Assembly: GCA_034440615.1 (NCBI GenBank)
Contig: JAOTOM010002296.1
Coordinates: forward strand, 1-64,000
Length of the DNA stretch: 64,000 nt
Direction of reading: 5' to 3'
Origin: Ashinkailepas kermadecensis
Taxonomy: Eukaryota; Arthropoda; Thecostraca; Neolepadidae
Below, piece after piece: positions 1-10,535 of the stretch. The notes below the pieces were generated by a model, which saw only the letters and a list, made by a program, of their open reading frames with translations, was not told where the DNA came from and did no database searches. The translations under genes and the position numbers were made by a program. Numbering within the stretch: position 1 is the first letter of the stretch; every line of letters starts with the position of its first letter.

Positions 1-232
1 TTAATAAGAGACACACTTGCTATTGCATAATACACTCAACAATTACAAACTCCTCCCATCATACCCATTGTGCTACCATAGACAATCTCATCAGTATCAC
101 ATCACGAAGGAAGGTGCTGAATCAACTGCTAGGTACACCCTATATAAAGTTATAAAGCGTTTAGACTTAATAAGAGACTCACTTGCTGTTCCATAACACA
201 CTCAACAATTACAAACTCCTCCCAACTCCCCA
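1..232. repeat. Imperfect duplication of a retroelement 3' tail
   Basis: Bases 1-60 and 167-229 are near-identical, both opening with TTAATAAGAGAC or a one-base variant and running into CTCAACAATTACAAACTCCTCCCA. The spacing is about 166 bp. The block lies directly downstream, on the minus strand, of the reverse-transcriptase C-terminus. It is therefore probably the duplicated 3' untranslated tail of that retroelement. The left copy runs off the window edge. Confidence 0.6.
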
Positions 233-1669
233 CTCCTCCCTGTCGATCAACCCTCCCTGGAATACAGAAAAACAAGCCCCTATTCTTATAATGATTGTCT
301 ATGCCGTTTTTAAAGATGTTCAGTGTGTTGCTACTGACAATGGTTCCTGGCAGCTGGTTCCAGTGTTCTACTACCCTGTTGGTGAAGAAAGACTGTCTTA
401 ACCTTGTCCTGCTGTGATTTACTTTAATTTTGAATTGATGACCTCTAATTGCATCATTTCTGTTAACACGCGCACTGGAGGGGGGGGGGCGAAATCCGCC
501 CACCCCTCCTGTTTTACGCAAATAATTGCAGATTTTCCCGGTCGATATACGTGATTTTCTGCGTACCTGCTTAGAAATGAACGGCGCGTCGTTTAAAGCA
601 AGAAAATGGAAATCAGCCGAAGATTTTTCAAGTTAGGGGCCGCTAAATTCAAAAACAATTCCAGCGCCAGACCACAAAAATCGGCGCTGATGCGCTTCCC
701 GTATACTCGCAAAAGGGAAGTGTTTTTGGCAACACTAGCGACTTGTTTGATATATATTGATATGCTATATAGTTTCAAGGTCATGTTAGGTCACCGAGGT
801 CAAGTCAGGTCAAGTTCATGACAGGTTAATGGAACCAAACATGATCAACTGGAATGTTGTCATAAATGCACTACTGTTTGTCATTTGTACTGTTTGTCAT
901 TGCGTTTCCATACTTTATTCATGTACTTCACTCCTTTCTTCACGAAGCCGATTGCTCCGAGGTGCCCGAGGGAGCAGTCGGGCGGGCGGCCCGGTTCCGG
1001 TAACTGGAACAGGTAACTGACCTGATAAAGTGGTGCTATATAGGTGACCTGAGATCAAATGATGGGTCTTGCATCTGCATTGCATGATTAGTAATGTCCA
1101 AAACATCATTGATGCCCATTTTTGAGCATTTAAACACAATCACAGCAATCCATAACGATGACAAGCCAACCCACGCAAGACCAGAACATTTTGCCAATTT
1201 GACCTCATTTGACCTTGAATATATTGACCTAAGGTCATGAAGTTTGCACACAATAGAGTTCACTACCGTACCCATCCACCCTGCGAATTTCGCTCCTCCA
1301 GCTTTACTAGGAGCCGAGATTTTAGGGGGGGCGGAATCCGCCCTCCCCCTCCAGTGCGCGTAATTTTCAAAGGCCATCCAGGGCGCGTGTTAAATTCAAA
1401 CATTTCCCTGAGATATCCCTGTTCCTGACCATGAACAAATTTAAAAACCTCGATGAGATCTCCTCTCAGCCTTCTATATCTAAGTGAAAACATATTCAAT
1501 TTCTTCAATCTTTCCTCATATGCCAGGTTGCCTATACCATTAACAAATTTTTGTTGCCCTCTTTTATACTCTCTCTAAAAGCCAACAATCTTTCTCATAG
1601 CTACGGGACCAAGCTTGGACACAGTATTCCAAATGTGGCCTGACATATGCACAGTAAAGCTTGCGACCG
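150..1669 (-). pseudogene. CR1-like non-LTR retrotransposon RT C-terminus, interrupted
   Basis: Minus-strand reading gives the typical CR1/L2-group sequence after the RT catalytic core. It starts near 1669 with YVRPHLEYCVQAWS, then has a ..ERLKKLNMFSLRYRRLRGDLIEVFK stretch, and after the interruption TRGH-like and RVVEHWNQLP motifs, ending at 150. A CAA-to-TAA change gives an in-frame stop between LLERV and KRATKFV. The coding sequence is split at a TTAA site (463-466 and 1390-1393) by a 923-bp element. The frame is continuous across the TTAA if the insert is ignored. The finger/palm region and everything 5' of it is missing, so this is a 5'-truncated, dead copy. The exact clade within CR1/L2 is not certain. 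Confidence 0.88.
467..1389 (+). mobile_element. 923-bp non-autonomous TTAA element, copy A (piggyBac-like MITE)
   Basis: The element is flanked by TTAA at 463-466 and 1390-1393. It has terminal inverted repeats beginning CACGCGCACTGGAGG on the left and, read from the right end inward, CACGCGCCCTGGATGG. A subterminal copy of ACGCGCACTGGAGGGG lies about 35 bp inside the right end. The interior has no meaningful ORF. The whole element is present again, in reverse complement and exactly the same length, at 26139-27061. TTAA target choice with TIRs is the hallmark of the piggyBac superfamily, but the terminal bases are not the commonest piggyBac ones, so the superfamily assignment is inferred. The left TIR is followed by a G-run and GCGAAATCCGCC. 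Confidence 0.88.
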
Positions 1670-2149
1670 GTGCGACCGTCTATGGCTTCAATTATTCTGG
1701 TAGGCTTATAAGGCAAATACACGTATCGCTGATAACTCTTGAAAGTGTCCTTTAATGAAACATCGACCTATCTTGCTGCGTGACATGAGACCCGATATAT
1801 ATCCTTGATAAATGAACAACTTAACATGAAAGTTTCCTGAACTAGTGGATTATTCAAGATATTCTTAGTATGTTGAACGCTTAGTATATTATTGGTGTAG
1901 GCCGGGTCTACGGCAACATACTACAGTTACCAATGTGACAACCAATGTGACAAAGAAATTGTCAGAAGTATTTAGCTTGGTTACGAGCTGCAATGTCTCG
2001 GCAGACTCAAATTACATTCTCGGCAGGATGATCTACCTCTGGACCAGCTACTGGTAGCACTGGGACTGAGTTAAATTGGCCTGCAATGCGTTCCACACGG
2101 CATCATACTTGCGTCAGTGGGCTAAGCGGTTGCGTTTAGCCATGCACTT
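1670..2149. other. No recognisable feature
   Basis: AT-leaning sequence beyond the 5' truncation of the RT fragment. I see no coding signal, tandem repeat or terminal repeat. Confidence 0.5.
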
Positions 2150-2904
2150 CCACTATAATTTTCGCTGGGGTTGTACACTCGGTATCGGTTGGATGTTCGG
2201 GGGTACCCTTAGCATGGCTGGCTCACTAGGACGTAGGCTATGACGCTGCACACCAAAAATTACTGGTAGGCTGCGCCGTTTCACAGTTACGAGTTGCGTG
2301 ACAGTCTGCCAGCATCGCCACCGGCCAGTGTCCGAGCCATAGGATTCGCGTGTGAGGTCGTCACGCGACCATTTGCCCTGCAGCCATGCAGTGGTAAACA
2401 CTGGCCTTCCCTGTTCCCGCCTTGCATTCCTCTGTCGGCGAAACAACATTGGCAGTTAAACGAGCAAGTTACTGGACTTCTGTCGATAAGCAACAATTGA
2501 TAGCTGCGGATTTCTGACTGCAGCAACACAGCATGAGCAGGAAAGGTTGGAAAAAGCTTAGTTGCAAAGATGTAGCGAAAGGAGATGGGAGGTTTATGAT
2601 GTCAATGAAGTATTCTCTGGCCCCAAAATAATAATAGAATGTCCAACATTTATACGTTTTATAAATGTAGTTCGAACTCTTGCTGGGGTGGCTTTATGAA
2701 CCAGGATCCAATTGCTAAGAAGAGCTGGTTTCGTGAACCCTGGCCATGATTCCATGAATTACAGTTTTACAGTGTAAATTTGGCAAAGCGCTTCACGTGC
2801 CGTCAATACACCGACACGGCGACCCCGGCAGCTCGCTCTCGACCTCATCGTGCCAATTGCCAACTGACCCTCCCAGCCGGGGACTAAAAGCGAGCACGCG
2901 AAGC

Positions 2905-2973
2905 GACTCGAACCCAGCACTGCCAGGACAGCGGAGACGGGTGCACGACAGCACTCTAGCCAACTAAGCTACC
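2905..2973 (-). other. tRNA-like Pol III promoter remnant (left arm)
   Basis: On the minus strand GGTAGCTTAGTTGG (A-box-like) is followed about 50 bp later by GGGTTCGAGTC (B-box-like). The layout fits a tRNA-derived SINE head. The intervening sequence does not form an obvious intact cloverleaf, so it is not called as a tRNA gene. Confidence 0.5.
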
Positions 2974-3730
2974 GAGGCGGCAAGTCACAGGGAGGCACTT
3001 GCTTGCTTAATTCGGATTCATTGACAAGTCAATTAGTTACTTGATTAAATTGCATCTACTTCATTGAGAATCACATGTTTTAGGGCGCAAGGAATGTGTC
3101 GCATGATATCATATTATTTATTGCATATGTTGTGCACTGTACTGCAAGCGACATATTCAGAATTCCGTTGGGATAAAGTATTTCTTCACGCAGACACCAT
3201 CCAACTATTTTACCATACAAAGATTTTACCTTATATGAAGCAATATTTCTGGCACTCTTCTCGAACTCTTTCTGGGGTGGCTTTATGGACCAGGATCCAA
3301 TTGCTAAGCAGAGCTTGTTGTGTGAATCCTGACCTAGAAATAAATAAGGATAAGAAGAACGGAGAGATATAATTATAAGAATATATGAAAACGGAGAGAA
3401 ATAATTTATCTTATTGGATAAATAAGAAGAACGGACGACCCGGTTACATTTCGTGCTGAAGCAATATAAACTAAAAATGTAGTATGATAAACTAATTAGA
3501 TGGTATCGGTTTGAAGAACATATTTTATTTGCGCATAGATAATCTGAATATGTCGCTTGCAATATAGCGTACAATATATACAATAAATAATTCATATCAT
3601 ACAACATATGCCGCACGCTCAACAAGGCGTGAATATCAATGAAACAGATGTAATGTAAGCAAGTAGTTAATCGATTCATCAATGAATCTGAATTAAGCAA
3701 GCAAGTGCCGCCTTGGGATCCGCCGACCCA

Positions 3731-3800
3731 GTAGCTCAGTTGGCTTGGGCACTGTCCTGCGCTGGTCTCTCCTGTCCTTGAAAGGCTGGGTTCGAGCCGC
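3731..3800 (+). other. tRNA-like Pol III promoter remnant (right arm)
   Basis: GTAGCTCAGTTGG at 3731-3743 matches the A-box consensus and GGTTCGAGCC at 3789-3798 matches the B-box. This is the reverse-complement partner of the block at 2905-2973. It is best read as a tRNA-derived SINE-like unit rather than a functional tRNA. Confidence 0.5.
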
Positions 3801-4739
3801 TTCACGCGCTTGCTTTTAGCCACTGGCTAGGAGGGTCAATTGGCAACTGGCACGATTATGTGGAAAAGCGAGCTTCCGGGGTGGCCGTGTGAATGCATTA
3901 GCGGCACGTGAAGCGTTTTGCCAAATATCTACTGTAGAACTGCAATCAATGGATAGGGTGATGCGGCCAGGGCTCAAGCAAGGTCTGTTTAGCAATTGGA
4001 TCCTGGTTTATAAAGCCACCCCAGCAAGAATTCGAACTAAAGTTCTAAAAAGTGTAAAAGTTAGAAATTATGTTATTATTGTAGGGTAGGAGAATCCTCC
4101 GTTGACATCATAAAATTCCCCTCTCCTTTCGCTACATCTTTTCCAACCGAGCTCCTTCCAACACTTCCAGCTCATTCTGTGTTGCCGAAGTCCGAAATCC
4201 ACAGCGATCAAACTCTGCTTGTCTACAGAGGTCGAGTGGTGGACCGATCGCTGAACTGCCAATGTTGTTTGGCCGACTGAGGAATGCAAGGCGGGAACAG
4301 CGTAGACCCGTGTTTCTCACTGCATGGCTGCAGGGTAAATGACCACCCGACGACCGCACAAGCGAATACCTACGGCTGACCGGTGGTGAAACTTGCGGAC
4401 TGTCACGCAACGCATAACTGTGAAGCGGCGCAGTCTACCAGTAATTATTAGTGTGGAGCAGCACAGCCTACGTTCCTAGGGGCCAGCCATAGTTAAGGGT
4501 ACCCCGAACATCCTACCGATACCGAGTGTACGACGTGCTGAGGCTCCCGCGTTTTGGAATGCATCTAATAGCTGATTCTTGATTTCTTGATTTCTTTCAT
4601 TCTTTCATTTTTCCTTAACTTCCCATATGCTCGTCTACGTCTAAGTATGACATGCCGGCGTTCGACTGGCCAGAACGGAACTGGGGTGTTCAGATGCATT
4701 TAACTTATTCTTACGCACCGTAATACTGCAGGTTCACAA

Positions 4740-5516
4740 CCTAAAGTAAATGATATTGTTACGGGAATAAGCGAATGGTTTCAGGCTAATAGATTGTCAT
4801 GGAATGTCACAAGCCAAACTTACCAAATGTATTCAGGTACGCCATGTGCTGACTTAAATATAACCATAGTTGAATCAAATTGACAGTGAGGAACAAATCA
4901 CATATCTTCGTGCCATAATTGATGGACATTTAACACGGGAAGATCATATAGGAAATGTTGCTGCAAAAACTAGCAGAAGTGTAGGCAGAATGGGATGAGT
5001 GAATTTATGTATTACAGGTTGCAAGTTGACATACTTGTACAATACATTGATTCTTTCCTATTTAAAGCACTCTGGATTAACATGTTGAAGCAGTTGTCCA
5101 ACAAGATTAGACATGATTCTTAAAATACAAAGCAGGGCATTGCGAATCATAGATAAACAACACTATACACATCCTACAAATGGACTATTTGTTATATACA
5201 ACATGTCGAAGTTCCCTGATATTGTTCAAGAACAGAGCATATAATTGCTGCGCATATTTTGTAATCAAACCTTACCAGTCTCTATAATGGGGATATTTCA
5301 TTATTCCTCGCCAAACAACTTAAGACATGTTCGTCATTTCTATGTACCTTTCTCATCAAGACCACATAGACTAAATTCAATATCATGCATTGCACTGACC
5401 ACTTGGAACACAATTATTTGTCCAAAATTGCCTGTCCTTAATCCAGTGCCTATCAAAAAGGAACACATGAAGAAGTACATAAGAGCTTACTTTAATTATT
5501 TATATATTAGACATTA
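4740..5516 (+). pseudogene. Decayed non-LTR retrotransposon RT C-terminal region
   Basis: Conceptual translation in shifting frames gives the usual order of a CR1/Jockey-group RT thumb. An ISEWFQANRLSWNV stretch is followed by an IDGHLTREDHI segment (the 'LGV.ID..LtW..HI' motif). Then come a SYLKHSG-like segment, the conserved SRALRIIDKQHYTHPTNGLF block, and a C-terminal tail ending at the stop after YLYIRH (5514-5516). Several in-frame stops occur, for example after GRMG and after the EQSI segment. The catalytic core is missing upstream. This is a different family from the fragments at 150-1669 and 25408-27545. Confidence 0.82.
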
Positions 5517-5579
5517 GCCAACAAAAATTAACGGTAAGCATCTGCATAAGATAAAAAAATGAGCACAGGAATTATTTGT

Positions 5580-5855
5580 AGGTTGATGTGCATGTATGTA
5601 TTAATAAATGTAGATCAGCATGCATATGTATGTGTGTATGTATATGCATAGGTATGCATGCGTGCATCTGATTAAGCACATGTAAGCTTGTGCTTACTTA
5701 CATGTATGTGCATTATGTGAATATATGTATGCATGTATGTGCATGCGCATGAATATATGTATATGTATAAGTATGTGTGATTGTTTGTGCATGTGTAAAT
5801 ATGCATTCTTGTGTGTGCAAGTGTGTATATGTCTGTATAAGTATGCGTTGCATTA
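5580..5855. repeat. Degenerate alternating purine-pyrimidine (TATG/TGTA) tract
   Basis: Rich in ATGTATGTGTGTATG-like runs with many imperfect ATGCAT and ATGTAT steps. It forms the microsatellite flank of the dispersed repeat that begins at about 5856. A similar transition precedes the other copy at 28860-28905. Confidence 0.7.
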
Positions 5856-6165
5856 CATCAATCCATCTGTCCCCTTTCTCCTCCTCATAACGCATTTCAC
5901 CAGGCGACCTCAGCAGACCCCTGGTGTTACTAGCTTGCTACCTTGCTGGGCTGCTTCTGGAGCTACTTTTACTAATTTCTGGTGGTGGCCTGTCCTCAAA
6001 ACGAAACACGAGGCACCCCTGGGCTGGCTGTCCTGATTCGTGGGCAGCTTGCCACCGAAGATCCCAACTGATATCGAACATGCATTAGTGTGTGTAGCCA
6101 AATGGGATAGTCTGCTGGATCCAAAGCAGGAGTCGATATTAAAAAGAAAATAAAAAAATGTCACA
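5856..6165. repeat. Dispersed repeat linked to a microsatellite, copy 1
   Basis: Shares an ordered series of motifs with 28905-29250. These are a CCCCTTT/CCTTTTCCCC start, CATTTCAC, CCCTGGTG(T/C)TACTAGCTTG, (G/A)CTACTTTT(A/G)CTAAT, TGGTGG, and AGCCAAAT(G/A)(G/A)GAT(A/C). Both copies have a long alternating dinucleotide tract on the same side. No ORF is conserved between them, so this looks like a non-coding element that inserts at, or seeds, microsatellites. Confidence 0.65.
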
Positions 6166-6743
6166 AAGCCTCGCCAACTCAGCTTATCTCAAGGATTCAT
6201 GAAATAATTTCGGGTTTGAAATGTTGCGTGCGTATTTTGTTTTTGTCTAAGAATGAGCACACTATTTTTAAAGCATATGTTGCCAATACTGGCAGTGGCT
6301 GTTAGTTATTAACGATTCAGCCAACTGGTATATTCGTAGCAGGAGACAGAGATTTGTTATCATGCTTAATTCAGAACTGGCCTGGGAAAATCAGGCCATT
6401 CGTCAGTGGCAGTTTATAGCTAAATATATCGTTTCTCGTGCCTTGGAGCAGGGGATAATGATTTCCAAGATGACAGGACATGACCGAACCTCCTGGATTT
6501 GATTCAGCAGCATGATATCAAAGTTCTACGAGCGGTATCATCGACTGGATTGGATTGAGCAGCATGATAGCCCCGCATATCAAAGTTCTATGAGTGGTAT
6601 CATCGACTAAGGCTTCCAGTTCGCCAGTGAGTTATTCGAGCCCGAGAGGTGCTGCTCCCGTTTACCTGCAAGACAAGTCTCACATCAGCACATCAGCCCC
6701 CTGATCCGACCCGGCCCAGCCGGCTCTGACCCCACCACCACGC
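6166..6743. other. No gene seen
   Basis: Unique-looking sequence. Around 6490-6610 an approximately 60-bp stretch (GGATT..GATTCAGCAGCATGATA..ATCAAAGTTCTA) occurs twice as an imperfect direct duplication. Nothing else is recognisable. Confidence 0.5.
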
Positions 6744-6744
6744 T

Positions 6745-7185
6745 TGTGGTCACCACACACCACACTCCACCACCAGCCGCCCACTCCACCACCAACCGTC
6801 CACTCCACCACCAGCCGTCCACTCCACCACCAGCCGTCCACTCAATCACCAGCCGTCCACTCAATCACCAGCCGCCCACTCCATCACAAGCCGCCCACTC
6901 CATCACCAGCCGCCCACTCCACCATCGGTCGCCCACTCCACCATCTGCCGCCCACTCTACCGCCAGTCGTCCATTTCACCACCAGCCGTCCACTCCAACG
7001 GCCGCCCACGCCAACACCGACCTCCCACACCACCACCAGCCGCCCACTCCACCACCAGCAGCCCACTCCACCACCAGCAGCCCACTCCACCATCGGTCGC
7101 CCACTCCACCACCGGTCGCCCACACCACCACCTGTCCACTCCACCACCGACCTTCCACACCACAACCAACCAGCCCACAGAGCCG
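6745..7185. repeat. 19-bp minisatellite, about 23 units
   Basis: The unit is approximately CCACTCCACCACCAGCCGC with scattered substitutions. Because 19 is not a multiple of 3, each frame cycles through all three readings, giving spurious His/Pro/Thr/Ser-rich frames on both strands. The unit resembles one third of the 57-bp unit at 8530-9362. Confidence 0.9.
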
Positions 7186-8495
7186 ACCGACGGCGGCGAC
7201 CGATAGCGGTCGGAAAACGGAATCTGCCGCACTTGGTTTCCGTCCATCGATCTCCAGGGTCGCCTGTATGCGTGGGGTTCGCGATTTCCACTCTCAGATA
7301 CAATTGCCTGCTCTCATGCCGATTGCAGCATCAACATGAGCATACCAAGATCACCCGAAACCTTATGAACACATGGGGCGCGTTTGCAGCTCAGATCATG
7401 TGGAAGAATGATTCATGTGACGTCATACTTCTGGATCAGATCAACCAAATCGCCGTTCGAAGCTCGGAAGACCTGGAAAATTATGCTGATCCAGCGGAAA
7501 TTCTTTCAGATGAAATCCACAGGACATGTGATGTCACCAGCATTAGCGGCACTTATGGCGCACATGTTCGTACAGCACACGTCATCGTGCGTGGGGCCAT
7601 TGAAGTCACGGAGCTCGCGAATGTCACTATGTTGGCTATTTTCCGGTTTCAGTTTGCATGCATATGATGATGGCACGAACCTTGGGTTCTTTTACGACGC
7701 ATTCAGCCGCTAGGTCATATAGCGTCGCCAACCCATGTGATGATGGCGATATTAATCGTGGTCGGATATATCAAGGGACATACAGACAATGGCGAACATA
7801 TTCTGAAGCTACAATAAGTTGGTAACTGCATGCCGCGGCCATCATTACCAAGGTACCAAGGCAAGGGACCCGACCCACCCGAGATCTCCAGCCATGGTGC
7901 CCATGGTGCCATGCTCTTCTGTAGCCTTGATGGTGCCTAGCAAAGACAGCATGCAGTTTTTTTCACAAAGCATTTAAGCACCCGTCTATGACATCAAGCA
8001 ATACAGCATCAAGGTCCTCTTTGTCGGAAGTGTCGGACTGGGCAATATACCTGGCCACATCCAATAACTTGTTCATCCCGGATGAAATAAACTTGTCCTG
8101 GACCAGCTCAACCTCCGGCAACCGCTCCTCAACTCACGGCAGAAACGTTGGCGATACAAGCAAGCGTGCGACGTGTAGGCTGCACGCTCACCACACTTGA
8201 CTCACAAGAGCACCACTTGTGTTTGATATTGAGAAACACGGCACGATCCGGCTGCGAGCTCCGAACGCCGGACGGAAAATTCTCCGTCCTCGCGGAAAGT
8301 TTTCTTCGAGCTGCAAACGCTCCCAAAGACGTCGCGCACAAATACAGAAACCCACATTAATAATGCACCAGCATGCTTATTGTTGTCGCCTTTCGCGGAA
8401 GGTGACAGATACCCTGTCGTGCTTCATTGTGGCAGCTGTCGCCGTCAGGCAAATGGTTTCTGAACAGCAATCGGGTCTCGGCCGCCCAGCCCACC
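7186..8495. other. Intervening region without a confident gene
   Basis: Open frames run out of the 19-bp array to 7667 on the plus strand but show no recognisable domain after the repeat. The only segment with a coding feel is the possible minus-strand exon at 7963-8132, listed separately. Confidence 0.5.
7963..8132 (-). CDS. Possible terminal exon of an unrecognised gene
   Basis: Reading minus from a pyrimidine-containing AG (plus 8133-8134) gives about 55 codons without a stop, ending in TGA at 7963-7965. The predicted peptide is acidic and helix-like, including EERLPEVELVQDKF, SSGMNKLLDVARYIAQ and KEDLDAVLLDVIDG segments. Codon choice and composition look more protein-like than the neighbouring shadow frames. 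The frame has an upstream stop just 5' of the proposed acceptor, which fits a splice junction, but no partner exon was identified. I do not recognise the sequence. It could equally be a relic of a transposon gene or chance. Confidence 0.25.
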
Positions 8496-8499
8496 GCCG

Positions 8500-9362
8500 A
8501 CCAGCGGCCGGATCTATGGGGAGGCCGGATCTATGGGGAGGCCGACGGCAGGTGGTCTAGACCACCCACTCCACCAGCGGCCGGATCTGTGGGGAGGCCG
8601 ACGGCAGGTGGTCTCGGCCGCCCACTCCACCGCCGGCTGCCCCACAGATCACCGCCGACGGAGAGTGGTCTAGACCACCCACTCCACCGGCGGCCGCCCC
8701 ACAGATCCCCGCCGACGGCGAGTGGTCTAGACCACCCACTCCACCGCCGACTGCCCCACAGATCCCCGCCGACGGAGAGTGGTCTAGACCACCCACTCCA
8801 CCGACGGCCGCCCCACAGATCCCCGCCGACGGCGAGTGGTCTAGACCACCCACTCCACCGCCGACTGCCCCACAGATCCCCGCCGACGGAGAGTGGTCTA
8901 GACCATCCACTCCACCGGCGGCCGCCCCACAGATCCCCGCCGACGGAGAGTGGTCTCGACCGGCCACTCCACCGCCGACTGCCCCACAGATCCCCGCCGA
9001 CGGCGAGTGGTCTAGACCACCCACTCCACCGCCGACTGCCCCACAGATCCCCGCCGACGGAGAGTGGTCTAGACCACCCACTCCACCGGCGGCTGCCCCA
9101 CAGATCCCCGCCGACGGAGAGTGGTCTAGACCACCCACTCCACCGCCGACTGCCCCACAGATCCCCGCCGACGGAGAGTGGTCTAGACCACCCACTCCAC
9201 CGCCGACTGCCCCACAGATCCCCGCCGACGGACAGTGGTCTAGACCACCCACTCCACCGCCGACTGCCCCACAGATCCCCGCCGACGGACAGTGGTCTAG
9301 ACCACCCACTCCACCGGCGGCCGCCCCACAGATCCCCGCCGACGGACAGTGGTCTCGACCGG
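8500..9362. repeat. 57-bp satellite, about 14 units
   Basis: The unit contains a perfect 12-bp palindrome TGGTCTAGACCA, then CCCACTCCACCGCC, then CCCCACAGATCCCCGCC, ending GACGG(A/C)(G/C)AG. The period of 57 bp (19 codons) keeps frames open on both strands, so the long Arg/Pro/His- or Gly/Trp-rich ORFs are artefacts. Two truncated variants form the left edge (8515-8640). Adjacent copies differ mainly at a few sites (ACGGAGAG/ACGGCGAG/ACGGACAG; GCCGACTG/GGCGGCCG). Confidence 0.92.
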
Positions 9363-9639
9363 CCGCCGCGCAATGCGCCGTATCTCGCCGCGCCGCGGCC
9401 GCCCGGTAACAGACTGCCTCCCATGGCGAGCGCCTTTATAGAGATTATCACCGCCGTTGCCCCACCATCAAATTAGTGTCGTAGCTCGAAACGCGTCGGC
9501 GGGGGATTGGCGGCCGGCGCCAGTTCCGGCCACGTCGTGCGGCCGGCGTGCTGATCACCGGCAAGGCCGCAGGTCTCGGCCGCTCCACCTCCGCCGACTC
9601 GGAGCTGACGGCGCCGCAGCTCCGCCAGACTCTCCGCCG
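9363..9639. other. CpG-rich spacer between two arrays
   Basis: Very GC- and CpG-rich sequence between the 57-bp and 42-bp arrays. No motif or gene is recognised. Confidence 0.5.
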
Positions 9640-9880
9640 GCACTGTACCGGTAACCGGCGTCCGGTCTCCTGTCTTCACCAGTACTGTACCGGTAACCGG
9701 CGGTAAGTCTCCTGTCTCCACCGGCACTGTACCGATAACCGGCGTCCGGTCCTCCGTCTCCGCCAGCACTATACCGGTAACCGGCGTCCGGTCCCCTGTA
9801 TCCGCCAGCACTGTACCGGGAACCAGCGTCCGGTCCCCTGTATCCGCCAGCACCGTACCGGTAACCTGCGTCAGGCCTAC
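9640..9880. repeat. 42-bp minisatellite, about 5-6 units
   Basis: Each unit carries CACTGTACCGGTAACCGGCG followed by TCCGGTC(C/T)CCTGT and a variable CC(A/G)(C/A)CAG spacer. The 14-codon period leaves frames open on the minus strand, which explains a Thr/Val/Gly/Asp-rich spurious ORF there. Confidence 0.85.
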
Positions 9881-10084
9881 CTCTTACGGAAATGCTCTTG
9901 AGACAGACAGGACCGGACAGGACACGGTGGTGATATACGGGCCGAGAGAAGACGTCGAGTCCCGGGTGAAGAGCCCGATCTCGGCTGTAGGATTGAGCGC
10001 TAGCACCGCACGCACAGCGAGATGTGCACAGCGAGGCGAGGCCGGTGGGTGAATTACTCAGATTTTGAATCGCATCGACCAGAA
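9881..10084. other. Unassigned spacer
   Basis: GC-rich unique sequence between two minisatellites. No feature is seen. Confidence 0.4.
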
Positions 10085-10535
10085 CATGATAACTGCAGGC
10101 GGAATTGGGTTGTGGTCCATGAGAGGAAGCGGAATTGCCGGAGAGCCAATGGGGCGGAATTGAGATATGGTTCATGGGAGGAAGCGGAATTGCCGGTGAG
10201 TTGATGGGGCGGAATTGGGATGTGGCTCATGGGCGGAAGGAGAATTACAGGAAGATTGATGGTGCGGAATTGAGATATGGTTCATGGGAGAAAGGGGAAT
10301 TACCGGAGGACTGATGGGGCGGAATTGAGATGTGGTCCATGGGAGGAAGGGGAATTGCCGGAGGATGGATGGGGCGGAATTGAGATGTGGTCCATGGGAG
10401 GAAGGATAATTGCCGGAGGATGGATGGGGCGGAATTGAGATGTGGTTCATGGGAGGAAGGGATATTGCCGGAGGGTTGATGGGACGTAATTGGGATGTGG
10501 TTCATGGACGGAAGGAAATTACCGGAGGGTTGATA
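10085..10535. repeat. 55-bp minisatellite, about 8 units
   Basis: The unit contains GGCGGAATTGAGATGTGGTC, CATGGGAGGAAGG and AATTGCCGGAGG(A/G). Units differ by 10% or so, with small indels at the first and last copies. The Pro/Ser/His-rich minus frames are by-products of the repeat. Confidence 0.85.

Larger units (their letters stand above)
2150..4545. repeat. Large composite inverted repeat (foldback-like) with tRNA-like arms
   Basis: The two halves are diverged reverse complements. Segment 2150-2640 (with GCATTCCTCTGTCGGCGAAA and GGCAGTTAAACGAGC) pairs with 4090-4540 (AACTGCCAATGTTG, GACTGAGGAATGCAAGGCGG). Segment 2660-2800 pairs with 3895-4045 (TTGGATCCTGGTT / AACCAGGATCCAA). The tRNA-like block 2850-2985 pairs with 3720-3865, and 3000-3170 pairs with 3535-3700. 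An extra partial copy of the CCAGGATCCAATTGCTAA motif sits in the centre at 3262-3320. Divergence between arms is clear, so the fold is old. A third, rearranged copy of the family is at 37550-38590. No protein is encoded. It may be a foldback element, or two head-to-head insertions of one SINE-like unit. Confidence 0.75.

Noticed and set aside
3731..3800. Functional tRNA gene
   Set aside because: A- and B-box are present but a complete cloverleaf and acceptor stem are not evident; the block is repeated in a dispersed element.
6744..7667. 307-codon ORF starting in the 19-bp array
   Set aside because: The first half is array sequence; the remainder has no domain and overlaps other open frames.
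8427..9476. Long Arg/Pro/His-rich ORF on plus and Gly/Trp-rich ORFs on minus
   Set aside because: They lie wholly within the 57-bp satellite, whose length is divisible by 3 and lacks stops; several frames are open at once.
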